NCBI GenBank assembly: GCA_032164295.1
Contig: JAJHTX010000008.1
Span: 434,001 to 498,000, forward strand
Direction of reading: 5' to 3'
Length of the DNA: 64,000 nt
Source of the DNA: Inonotus obliquus
Lineage: Eukaryota > Basidiomycota > Agaricomycetes > Hymenochaetales > Hymenochaetaceae
In this document: positions 27,416 through 37,513 of the stretch, in pieces
How positions within the stretch are numbered: position 1 is the first letter of the stretch
Layout: every line of letters begins with the position of its first letter
Program-made: the position numbers and the translations under genes
Notes under the pieces: model-generated
The model's input: the letters and a program-made list of their open reading frames with translations, nothing else
What the model was told of the DNA's origin: nothing
Database searches by the model: none

Positions 27416-28829
27416 ATCTATATATTTCGGCCCTGCTATACCATACATGCACATACATGCTTCATAACTACTGCCAGACTTTTTCCCGATGTACACCGTA
27501 ATTCGCACAGCTTCCATGGCACTGGTCACGTGTGGAATCCGAAGATTCCCCGCGCCCCCCGCGCTGCCAAGTTATACCATTCAAGTTTCTCCGACAACAT
27601 TGTGCCAAGTAGCAGCTTTGGTGCTCGAGAATAGACACCAATGGGCCGGAGGGTTTGCTAATCGACCGAACGATGCCATACTACTACTAATTATACAGCT
27701 TCTGACTTTTGCTTCTGATTATACTAATGATGATGTTCAGCCTCACATGAATATACACCGCTCATGGAACCACCTCTGCTAGTATCGCCGAATCTGTTAG
27801 CTCTTTGTGTTATGGGTGCAGCGTGCGGAGTGTATAATGCGATGGGAATGAACACAGAGATTTACATTCTCGTTGTTTAATCCTTGACAGGGGCATGGAG
27901 TCATGGGCTGGTAGACGGTATTACTTTCAAAAGAAGGAACAGCCGCTCTACCATCGTCCGATACCAATCTTCATCACTGTGCCAGGTCGATACACTATCT
28001 ACTGCATAGCTGGGATCATGTACCAGATGAGTACGAGGGAAGCTTCTGTGCGAGGAACTAACATGCCGAGATAATGGGTTCGGATCCAGAACTTACCAGG
28101 AAGACAGGCAGGCAGCTTTCACAGTCTCAGGCATTAGAGGCACTTAACGACTTGGACCTTATACAATGGCTACCAAAACATGGATCAAGTAAATATAAAC
28201 AACGATTATTGAACGAGATGAGGCTTTGGATGGTTATTACATTATTAAGCCCGAAAATAAACTGAGCAAGAATGAATGCTCATACTCACAACTTTATAAG
28301 TACAACTACTTGTTCTCTGCCTTACTCTTCTCCGTGTCATTTCTCTTGGCCCGAACGTCAGGCTCGTGTACATTGATTCCGTCTGTGCCAGGTATTCCTT
28401 CACACTGACCTCGCTCCAAACTATCATCTTCGCCATGCATATACCAACCGGTCTCCCTCTCCCTCTCCAATCCGTCTTCAATTTGGCTTGAAGGTTCATC
28501 ACAGAAATCACTGAGAATCCTCGAGTCCACTAGCACGGTTGCTCTCAATTCCGTCAATGTTGCTGGATGTTGGTCTTGGGCGGTGAGACGTTGCCCGTCA
28601 TCCCCCATCATTATAATTGTCTTGTCTTGCCATTCACGCAGTTGAAGAAGGAATCTTGCGCTTAAGGTGCAAGACAGGCTGGAACATCACCGTTATAGTC
28701 AAATAAGCTTATACGGGAGATCTGCGACGTACGGAAGCGTGTAGGCGTTAGGCAAACGCTGGAAGAAAGAGCCGGCCTAAAGGACACAATTAGACACAGA
28801 CGTCCGACTTGAAAATGTTTTTTTTTTCA

Positions 28830-29790
28830 GTGAGGAGGGGGCATACGCACGGGTGCTTGCTGAGTCCAAGTTAGTCGCAATAACAAATATGAAATTTGGA
28901 AAGGCTCACGAAGTTGAGTACTACAGCTGCCATTGTGAAGAATGACACACTGGCAAAGTACACGACTGCTGAGAAGTAACGTCTTATCAACATAGTCATG
29001 GTCATCACCTTGGGTTAGCTCTCTCTTACCTTGTTTGAGTACGCCAGCGTAGAGACTCCTGCCATCATACCTCCATGTTCTGCCGATACAAAACTCCCTC
29101 ATGGTTCTTACAGCGAGGAGGATTGCGGCAGTGAATTCGAAAACGACCATCAGAATGGACAACAAAGTATCAACTATCAAAGCCTCTATCAGAATGGAGG
29201 TGGATTATCTATAGAAGAATGATGAACCACTAGTATTTGAAACATGAGTAAAGGGAAAACACCAAAATGCATTGACCGCTCACATTCTGTTTGCTGTCGA
29301 GCCCTCACATCTGAGCCCCGGTACCTGCGACTGTGTGACTGCATCAGCCCGGATTATACCCTGAATCGAGAAAGCAACAGCTTACAAAGTCCAGGATAAT
29401 GCACATAAGGCCGAGAGCCATCAGTGAAACGCGTACGCGTCAGTTGCAGCCGTACACGACACTTGTCCGCTTGGTTATAACGGCTATACAGCTTTTGTTC
29501 AGGGAAAGTCCGTGGCAAAGTTCATCGAGGTCCCTTACCTAAGACTGCTGCTCTCCCGAGGACGCTAAGGACACCAATGACTTTGTACCATACGTCACAC
29601 CTGAGCAAAAAGCAATATGTAAACAACACTCGAGGCACAACAAAGAACATACTATGAGAGTGAGCTACACTGCGGACGTTATCACAAGAAGTCAGCACGC
29701 ACCGTTGCGCCAAGCTTATCCATTTTAGCAAGAGCATAAAGGACATTCGCGACCAGCGCGTAGCGACAGCAAATGTAGAGAAGTGTATAG
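28830..29790 (-). pseudogene. Decayed DUF6533-like membrane protein gene
   Basis: Minus-strand pieces in changing frames read CRYALVANVLYALAKMDKLG, then VWYKVIGVLSVLGRAAVLGK (about 29520-29770), and a later hydrophobic piece FEFTAAILLAVRTMREF with SLYAGVLKQG (about 29030-29180). This order resembles agaricomycete multi-span proteins of the DUF6533 type. Frame changes and stops separate the pieces. A polar 101-aa ORF at 28306-28611 on the same strand could be the former C-terminal tail. Identification is by general resemblance only. Confidence 0.4.
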
Positions 29791-30688
29791 AAACTTATTT
29801 TCCTTCCCCACATGTACTTGACTATGGTCAGAACATGTCAGAATCCAGTAAACAAGACGATTCCACATGCCATCCTCACAGACCTTTGTCAGGAAATGTC
29901 AGGACATAGTCGTAACAAATGAAGGCTAAGGGACACAATGAATGATTGCACGCAAAGTAGGACATGAGAGACACACCGATACTCGAATATTGGATCCTTA
30001 ATTGCAGGAAGCTGATATATGCCAGTTAGGGGTCAGTTACATGGATAGAATGTGATGTTGACAGGACATACTGTGCAGCAGCTTGGGAGGACATGGTGAA
30101 ATGTGATACTCTTCACTCTGCTGTTCGTGGAGTGCAACCTATATGAACCGGGTAGAGGCGCTGTCAGAACACAGAGTTGAGGAAGAGACAACCATCTTGA
30201 AGGTTTCAGATTATCATGTTGTGATGAACTTGTGTTCGAACTCAGCGCTACAGCGAAACTGGCAATCTCACCATCGTTTGCGCTGCCGTAAATATTGCTC
30301 TATTCAGACGTATCCATGTGACACTTCCATCTTCATCTCTCCACCGCTGATTTTGACCCGAACGTCCTGTAACGCCGGAAGTTATTGCATATTTCCATCT
30401 TCAAAGTCATCCATGACCGCCGTATCAAGCGCCTCGATGATCAATTCTCTTTGATATTGGTTATAGACAATTCAGCACGTCCTATTCCTGGTACCGGAGC
30501 TAAACGTACTTACGGAATTTCCTAATCACGTTCACGCACGATCACAGCGGCCCTTTAACCCCCGGCCCATAGAGCTAAAGCGCGGTCGTAGACGCCATCA
30601 CTTCATGATCAGGCAGACCGATTCCCCTTGTCGTTCCGTATTCCGGAGCGCTTTTCGGACTTAAGTCGTGCAATCGGTATCAGCTTCC
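29791..30688. other. Gene-poor stretch
   Basis: I see no recognisable protein, RNA gene or transposon end here. Short ORFs, for example 30143-30454 on +, lack family resemblance and splice support. Confidence 0.4.
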
Positions 30689-31002
30689 TTAGAAATGGAT
30701 TACCTTGTTGTATGATGCCATGGCTTCCCCCTTGAACGGTTCACCCAATGTCGGCTGAAAAGAAAGAGTCAAGAACTCTCTGTAGTAGCGAATAGAAGCA
30801 GAGAGGATATATACGTATGACATATCCTCCGAGCTTGCGGTATACTCGATCACCAACACCGCACTCGCAATCATCTCACCAGCATTCGTACCAATGATAT
30901 GTACACCCAAGATCCGATCTGTCTCTGCCTCGACGAGGAACTTTACCAAGCCCTCGGTGTCCAACTTTGTCTTGGCGCGTCGTTGGCGACTCTCTTAAAA
31001 TA

Positions 31003-32365
31003 CAGGTGGTTCCCCTAAGTGTTCGTCACCCCCGTTTTTGGAAGGTAATCTGCGCGTCGATCAAAACCTTCGTCTCACGCATTCCTCATGTACTCTATAG
31101 ATACTATATTGCCCCTCCACTTATATATGGCTCGCTGCCAGCTTAATTCACCTAGAAAAAATCGAATAATTGGTGCCATTCGTGCTGGTGCCTCTATCTC
31201 TCATGCTGCTAAGCTTGAAAACGTCCCAAGAACAACTGCGCAGTCGATTTGGAAAAAATGGCTTACACTCGGCTCAACATCAAACTTACCTCGAACTGGC
31301 TGCCCGAGACGATTTGATGCCCTCATGCATGAGTTGCTAGCTCATTATGCGACTACCTTTCGCTTTATGCCCCTCAAGCAGCTGGGAAAGAAGTTTGGAA
31401 TTGGCCGTAACCTGGTTAGGAAGGAGTTGGCAAAGGAGGGATTGCATCGTCGAAAAGTCAGAAGAGTAATTTGTCGAAGTGCATTACAGATAGCTCGAAG
31501 GCATATCTGGGCAGGCAACCATCACCTCTGGACAATCGAGCAGTGGAAGAACATCATGTGGTCCGACGAATCCTACGTTTGCATTGATGGAAATGTTGGA
31601 AATGTGTATGTCACTCGAAAACCAAATGAAGAATACGAAAAGTCCTGTGTAATCGAAAAGCCAACTCAGTCACCAGTCAGGGTTATGGTGTGGGCATGCA
31701 TAGCTTACAATTACAAGGGTCCGCTTGTCATTCTTGACTATCCAGGAGGACGAGGAGGGGGAATGACTGCCGAAGGGTACCAGCAGCAAGTCCTGCTTCC
31801 TGTCTTGATTCCAGCATTCGACCAGCTTCAAGCTGAGCGACCAGAGCTTCTCTTCCAACAAGACAATGCCCGCTGCCATACTGCCAAGGCCACAACTGCC
31901 TGTCTTCGAGCAAACAACATTCCACAATTTCCTCATCCACCAACATCACCCGATCTTAGTCCTATTGAACCAGTCTGGTTTGATTGGAAAAATATCATTC
32001 GCGCACAACACTCTGTGATAGAGACGAAGGAGCACCTCAGAAGATCTGCCCAGGAGGCCTGGGACAAGCTCACTATCGAGCAAATCAACAGACAAGTGGA
32101 ATCCATGCCCCACCGGGTCCAGGCTGTCCTTTTTGCAGAGGGTGGAAATACAGGTTATTAATGGCATTTTTTTCTGCATAATTTTTTCTGTATATATTCA
32201 TACATTAGACATATGTAAATATTCATAGCTTACAGTAACGTTTAATAATTTTTGTGGCAAGTTTTCACAGTGAGTGAGCATGAAATGCCGCGAGACGAAG
32301 GTTTTGATCGACGCGCAGATCACCTTCCAAAAACGGGGGTGACGAACACTTAGGGGAACCACCTG
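31003..32365 (+). mobile_element. Complete Tc1/mariner element
   Basis: 1363 bp with 74-bp terminal inverted repeats (31003-31076 and 32292-32365), starting CAGGTGGTTCCCC, with one mismatch noted. It is flanked by the TA duplication (31001-31002, 32366-32367). It carries one intact transposase. The inverted symmetry continues about 27 bp beyond the TA into the surrounding E3 pseudogene, which is not expected for a simple insertion. Confidence 0.93.
31127..32161 (+). CDS. Tc1/mariner transposase
   Basis: 344 aa from the ATG at 31127, the usual length for Tc1 transposases; an upstream in-frame ATG at 31088 is less likely. The N-terminus has a helix-turn-helix (KNRIIGAIRAGASISHAAK) and a second DNA-binding part. 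The catalytic triad is visible: Asp in MWSDES near residue 146, Asp in FQQDNARCH near 245, and Glu in LSPIEPVW near 280, giving a DD34E spacing. It would cut the element at its inverted repeats and insert it at TA. Ends and enzyme are intact, so this copy may be active. Confidence 0.93.
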   Translation: MARCQLNSPRKNRIIGAIRAGASISHAAKLENVPRTTAQSIWKKWLTLGSTSNLPRTGCPRRFDALMHELLAHYATTFRFMPLKQLGKKFGIGRNLVRKELAKEGLHRRKVRRVICRSALQIARRHIWAGNHHLWTIEQWKNIMWSDESYVCIDGNVGNVYVTRKPNEEYEKSCVIEKPTQSPVRVMVWACIAYNYKGPLVILDYPGGRGGGMTAEGYQQQVLLPVLIPAFDQLQAERPELLFQQDNARCHTAKATTACLRANNIPQFPHPPTSPDLSPIEPVWFDWKNIIRAQHSVIETKEHLRRSAQEAWDKLTIEQINRQVESMPHRVQAVLFAEGGNTGY

Positions 32366-33011
32366 TATTTTAAGAGAGTCAACAACGACGCGCCATCGTT
32401 CGTCCACTTCAACGTCCAGTCTGAGGCCTTCTGCATAATGCCTTTGTCCAATGGCAATGGGTACTACATCAGCCTCGAACAACTCCTTTGACCCACCCTT
32501 CGCTGGCTCAGTCTTTACAACGACAGGTCCGTCATCACCTTGCGGGTTAGAATTTATGAACTCGAGTACCTGCTTAGCCAGCATCTTCTTGAACAGTTTG
32601 GCAATCTCCTCGTCGATCCCTGCACCACCGATCCCGCCGAGGAATTCTAAGACTGTAACCTCTGCTCCTCCATTTGCTATCCATCTCAGGACTTCCATTT
32701 TATTCGGCACCTTAGTCAGCCTAAGCATACCTGTGCACTGACAATGCGTTTCTCGTCGATGGTGGTTGCCACAATTACAGCATTCCTTGCTTCAACAATG
32801 TTTAGCTGGACCGCAATGCGTGTCGGAGTAACAAAGAATGCCGCGCCCTTGATGTATTCCGCGCCGTTCTTCTTAATAAGACAGGCGGAACAAGATCGTG
32901 AGACAAAAATTCCGTACCTGGTGAAACCTTTCGCTTTAGGGCCGGCTTTAGCGCGCATCGGCTATCACAAGACACGACGGAGGGCCATTCCTACGCCACG
33001 AACAGCAAACC

Positions 33012-36000
33012 ATGTCCTCCTCGTCGACTCCTGCAACAATGTCTGACACTGAGTACTTCGAGTCAACGCGTCCGAGCTCGGTTGCGACCACTCCGCCTCC
33101 GGAATCGGACAGTGAATTGACTAAAGGAGAGGAGGAGTTATTGGAAGTCGACAAGGTGCCATTGTTAAGAAAACGACAGACTTATTTTATAATGCCTTGC
33201 TGATTTAATATTACCACACCGCATAGATCGACCATGAACAGCTACCAGAGAAAGTTAAATATATCGAAGACATGGTTCGTTCCCATCTTCACGAAAGAAG
33301 AATGACTGTTTCTGAAGTGTAATTTGCCACATAACAGGATGCACAAGAGCGCTGGAGGCAGCTCGACGTACTCCTTGAAAAATCCGCAAAATACTCAGGC
33401 ATTCTTCATCAACAAATGTCTCTCGTCAAAGCAAAATCAAAAATGACGAAGGCCACCTCTGGAGGACGAACTACTGCTCGAAGGGGCCGATTTTCTGCTA
33501 ACGGTGGCGCGAAGCGGAGCAGCGGCAGACAAACGAAAAGGCGGAGGACGCGTATTGAAAGCGACGCTGAGATGGAGGAGGAGGGAAAAGAAGAAAATGA
33601 AGAAGAAAACGGAGGCAGAGAGGGAGAGAGCTTCCAACAGCCTTCTCTCGTCACTGGTGGTACACTGAAGGACTACCAGCTCGAAGGTGTGGCTTGGATG
33701 GCCTCTCTATGGGAGAATGGCATCTCAGGAATTCTTGGTATGTTAAACCTTAGATATCTGCTTCATGCGATTCTAACTTAGCTTTCCCAGCGGATGAAAT
33801 GGGATTAGGCAAGGTACCTGATTGCTTTAGTCGCGTGCGACAAACCGACATACTAACTGTATTTCAGACACTCCAAACTATTTCCTTCTGTGCATTCCTC
33901 CGCGAACGAACGGGTACACCTTTCCTCATTGTCTGCCCTCTTAGTGTATTGCACAACTGGGTTGACGAGTTTAACAAATTCGCTCCGCAAGTAAGTTCTT
34001 CGCATTTCGCGATTATCTAATGTGGCTCATCAATTCTGCTCAGATTCCAGTAGTAATGTATCATGGCTCTCCAGAACATAGATCTTCATTGCGTCGGCAC
34101 GAGATGGCATCGCTCAATGACGAAGAGGCAGAGGAGAAACCGCCTGTTGTCGTCACTACATACGAAATAATCATCAGAGACCGAAAGTTCCTCGAAAAGA
34201 TGACTTGGTCGTTCATCGCTGTAGATGAAGGACATCGATTGAAGAATATGAATTGTAAGCTGATGCAGGAGATTAAGAAATATAAGGCGGGTGGGAGGAT
34301 GGTACTTACCGGCACTCCTTTGCATGTAAGTATAAGCCCGATTCCTTGACAGAAGCGCTTGATTTTCGACTTTTTTTGTTAGAATAACCTGGCGGAGCTC
34401 TGGTCACTCCTAAACTTTGTACTGCCAGACATCTTCAACGACCTAGATACCTTCCAACAATGGTAGGGGATTCTGAATGAAGCTATTGATGACCTCTTCT
34501 GACATATTCGGCAGGTTTAATATCCCGACACTCTCTTCTCAATTAACGTCGGAACAAACTACGAAGCTGGTCACGACATTGCACGCTATTCTAAAACCTT
34601 TCCTACTTCGACGGCTCAAGGTAGACGTCGAGTACAACCTTCCACCTAAGAAGGAATATGTTCTCTACGCACCTCTCACCGAGAAGCAAAAGTCCGTCTA
34701 CGAAGCCGTGATTAATGGCAGTTTGCGAAGGTTCCTCATCAATAACAAGCAGCAGATAACTGAAGAGGAGACGGAGGCGGAACGTATTGGGAAAGAACAG
34801 GAGCGGGAGAGGCTACTTAGTGAAGGGAGGAAGTTACGGCAACGGGGCGTGAAGAGGAGTTATAATGTCGATGGAAGTGATAGGGAGTATTTCAAGAAGC
34901 TGGAGAATGGGGAGTTCGACCAGATGCCAGATTATTCGAGGCCTAAGGCGGAAAGCACTGCACTCGAGCTTGGAAAGCAGTACTTCCATAAGAAAGCTGG
35001 TGAGTAGTAATGAACCCAGGCTTATATGGATGCGGTGGGAGGCTGACGTCCTGACAGTCACACATGTTAACAATCTTCATCTCCAAAATGCCGTCATGCA
35101 GCTCCGAAAAGTGTGCTCGCATCCATTCTTATTCGACTGGCCCATCAATCCCAATACAGGCGAAGAGGTTATCAACGAAGAGCTTGTAAACGCGAGCGGG
35201 AAGATGCTTGTTCTTGATCGATTGCTGACGGAGTTGTTCAAACGCGGGCACAAGGTACTTTTGTTCAGTCAGTTTACGACTATGCTTAATATCATTGAGG
35301 TGAGTGACTCCTGAGTTTGGTGAAAGGGTGAATAAACTTATAGGGGACTGTAGGCCTGGGCGACGGAATTCAAAGGTTGGAACCTCTGTCGTATTGATGG
35401 GAGCTACGGACCCGCGGACCGTCGTGAGGAGATGAGACGGTTCCAGGAAGGCGGGGATGATCCTGATGCACCTCGACTTTTCATCCTTAGTACGCGTGCG
35501 GGTGGTCTTGGTATAAACCTGACTGCAGCCGACACTGTCGTATTTTACGACCAAGACTGGGTATGTCTCCCGATGCTTTCAGTGGTTTACCTGCGATGCT
35601 GAGTGATGTGACTTTGATGACCAGAACCCGCAAATGGACATGCAGGCGCAGGACCGATGCCATCGGATTGGTCAGACGAAACCAGTCCTTATATTTCGCC
35701 TCGTGACGGCGCATACTATTGAAGACACCATCATGCGACGGGCAACGGAGAAGCGGAGGCTCGAAGCGCTTGTCATCGCCAAGGGTAAGTAATCCACTCA
35801 TGATCCCAGTGGCATGTACTTAATTCTTGCGTCACCAAGGTAAATTCAAGGTTCCTGGATCATTAGTTTCAAAGAACGTCAAGGATAAAGACACGCTCGC
35901 TGAGATCGCCGGATCGCTCCTCAAACTCGAAGGCGAAAAGATTAATGTCGTTTCAAACAAAGAAGCAGGGAAGACAGAAGTCCTCAGTGATAAAGACCTC

Positions 36001-36252
36001 GATGTTCTTCTCGATCGGTCTCCTGAAGTCTTTGCGGACAGAGTTAAAGGATGGACTTCTGCTGATGCTGCTACTGGTGTTGAGGCTAAGCCAGCGGAAG
36101 GAGTCGAGGTTGAAGGTCAGGCAACGACAACGACAACGAAAGCAGCGTTCGCTGTGTATGAAGCCGCTGCGGACGAGGGTAATGACGCGCTTGCGAATAT
36201 GTTGGGTGAGGGTGACGGAGAGGAGTCGGAGGATGTTGACGAGTCAAGCTAA
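33012..36252 (+). CDS. Ddm1/LSH (HELLS)-type SNF2 chromatin remodeller
   Basis: Twelve exons (33012-33155, 33227-33274, 33338-33737, 33791-33813, 33868-33990, 34044-34325, 34383-34462, 34515-34999, 35058-35299, 35354-35560, 35625-35784, 35840-36252) give 2607 nt, 868 aa, no internal stop. A basic N-terminal part precedes [12 protein letters not shown] (about 172), Walker A DEMGLGKT (about 197), DEGHRLKN (about 305), [15 protein letters not shown], and helicase C motifs to [13 protein letters not shown] (about 685). DEGH and the [11 protein letters not shown] segment are typical of the LSH/DDM1/Irc5 group, nuclear ATPases that move nucleosomes to allow DNA methylation and transposon silencing in plants and animals. 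It is the intact gene nearest to several transposons. Irc5-like repair functions are the alternative role. Confidence 0.88.
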
Positions 36253-36959
36253 GCATGTGTTTTGCTCAACGGCGCAAAAAAGAGGGATGATAAACCTTTC
36301 TCCTGCTGTCTATGTTCTTTATCGCTATCATTTGGCTTTTCTGTGAGCTGTCGGTATCGCTCTGTTTTTTGAAGACCCTTGATCTGCAATATCCGAAGAC
36401 ATCTTAGACTATATCTTGTGCGGCGGTGTTTCCGTATGTATTGATAATTTGCTTCCATACTTTCTTATTTTCTGTACATATTCTTGGGGAAGAATAGATT
36501 ACGCATGTGCTTAATGTATTATGTAATGGTAAATGGCGAGATCAAGTTGTCAGATGGTCGGGCTGGGTCAAGGGTTAGGTAACGCCGCGTGTAGGTTACG
36601 GTGTGCACTTGGAAAAGTCTCCTTCCAACCAACTTGTACTCATCCACTTTTCGGCCAATCAGCTTTCTCTCGAGGACTGGTTTCAAAATCTAGAAGGACG
36701 TCCTTTCGAGCGATCGTAATTCTCGAGAACCCGCTCTCATTCGTCGGACTCCGGAACTTCGTCGTAATTATCGGAGGGTACGGTGCAAAGCGTTATCTAT
36801 CTATTAGAAGGATGGGTGTTTTGGTTCGAAGGGACGAAGACGGTGGGGTCGGTACCTGGCCGGCGAGCAAACAAGTTTCGAATATGGAAGGTTACTTCAG
36901 GAATCTCGGTAGTATAACATCCTGGAAAGCGCTGACGAGCTTGGAGTATATCAATTTGC

Positions 36960-37360
36960 GGATATCCGCAAATTGCATTTGAGAGCCTGTGCAACTTTGC
37001 CCAGATAGTCCGCTGGATTCCAATCAACATAATCAGCTCTCTTCAAGATTACACAACACCGCTCTCTGCCATGACTCTCAAGGGTGTGCAGCAGATCTTG
37101 GATAGCTGTTGCATCTAGCTCGTCAAAATTCCTGCGCCATAATCCACACAAGGGTAAGAATGACGCGAGCTTGCGAAGTTCGCCTTCGTACACGTCGAGA
37201 GGTTGTGAACCAGGCGGTAAAGGAGTGGGACGAAACTCCAGGTATCTTCATGCTGTTTTATGTGTTAACCGCGAGGAAGGACTCATAGAAACAGATTTGA
37301 ATGTAACACATCTAGCAGAACCCACGCTGGATTCCCTCCTGCGCGGTTGACTTCGAGTTG
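36960..37360 (-). pseudogene. Possible remnant of an unidentified gene
   Basis: Minus-strand reading YLEFRPTPLPPGSQPLDVYEG (from about 37240) continues with a plausible globular sequence containing LCGLWRRNFDELDATAIQDLL and CVILKRADYVDWNPADYLG. Upstream, NRAGGNPAWVLLDVLHSNLF may be a preceding exon. I cannot join them with certainty and no family is recognised. The rest of 36253-37513 appears non-coding. Confidence 0.3.
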
Positions 37361-37513
37361 GTCTAATAGAAATAAAGAAAAAATCTACCCAACATTAGAT
37401 AATATTTGTTGTTGAGTCAAAATGCAGATCGTTCCCACGGTCATAACCAACAAACCTCAAGACGGTACCAACTTGTTTATCATTATTATTCACCTTATTA
37501 TCCCTTATCTTTC

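Larger units (their letters stand above)
30689..32885 (-). pseudogene. Dihydrolipoyl dehydrogenase (E3) pseudogene split by a Tc1 element
   Basis: Minus-strand segments match E3, the flavoprotein shared by pyruvate and 2-oxoglutarate dehydrogenase complexes. LIKKNGAEYIKG (from 32885) and TIDEKRIVS come first. GAEVTVLEFLGGIGGAGIDEEIAK and VVVKTEPAKGG...EADVV, then VEVDERWRVVVDS (about 32728-32370), follow. After the Tc1 element comes [30 protein letters not shown] (about 30985-30800), then [15 protein letters not shown] near 30760-30720. The N-terminal FAD/redox-Cys region is absent. Several internal pieces, including about 100 residues between VVVDS and RAKTKL, are missing. It is non-functional. 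Confidence 0.85.

Noticed and set aside
36533..36982. 149-aa plus-strand ORF downstream of the remodeller gene
   Set aside because: Composition looks random, no splice context or domain, and the minus strand at its end looks more protein-like.
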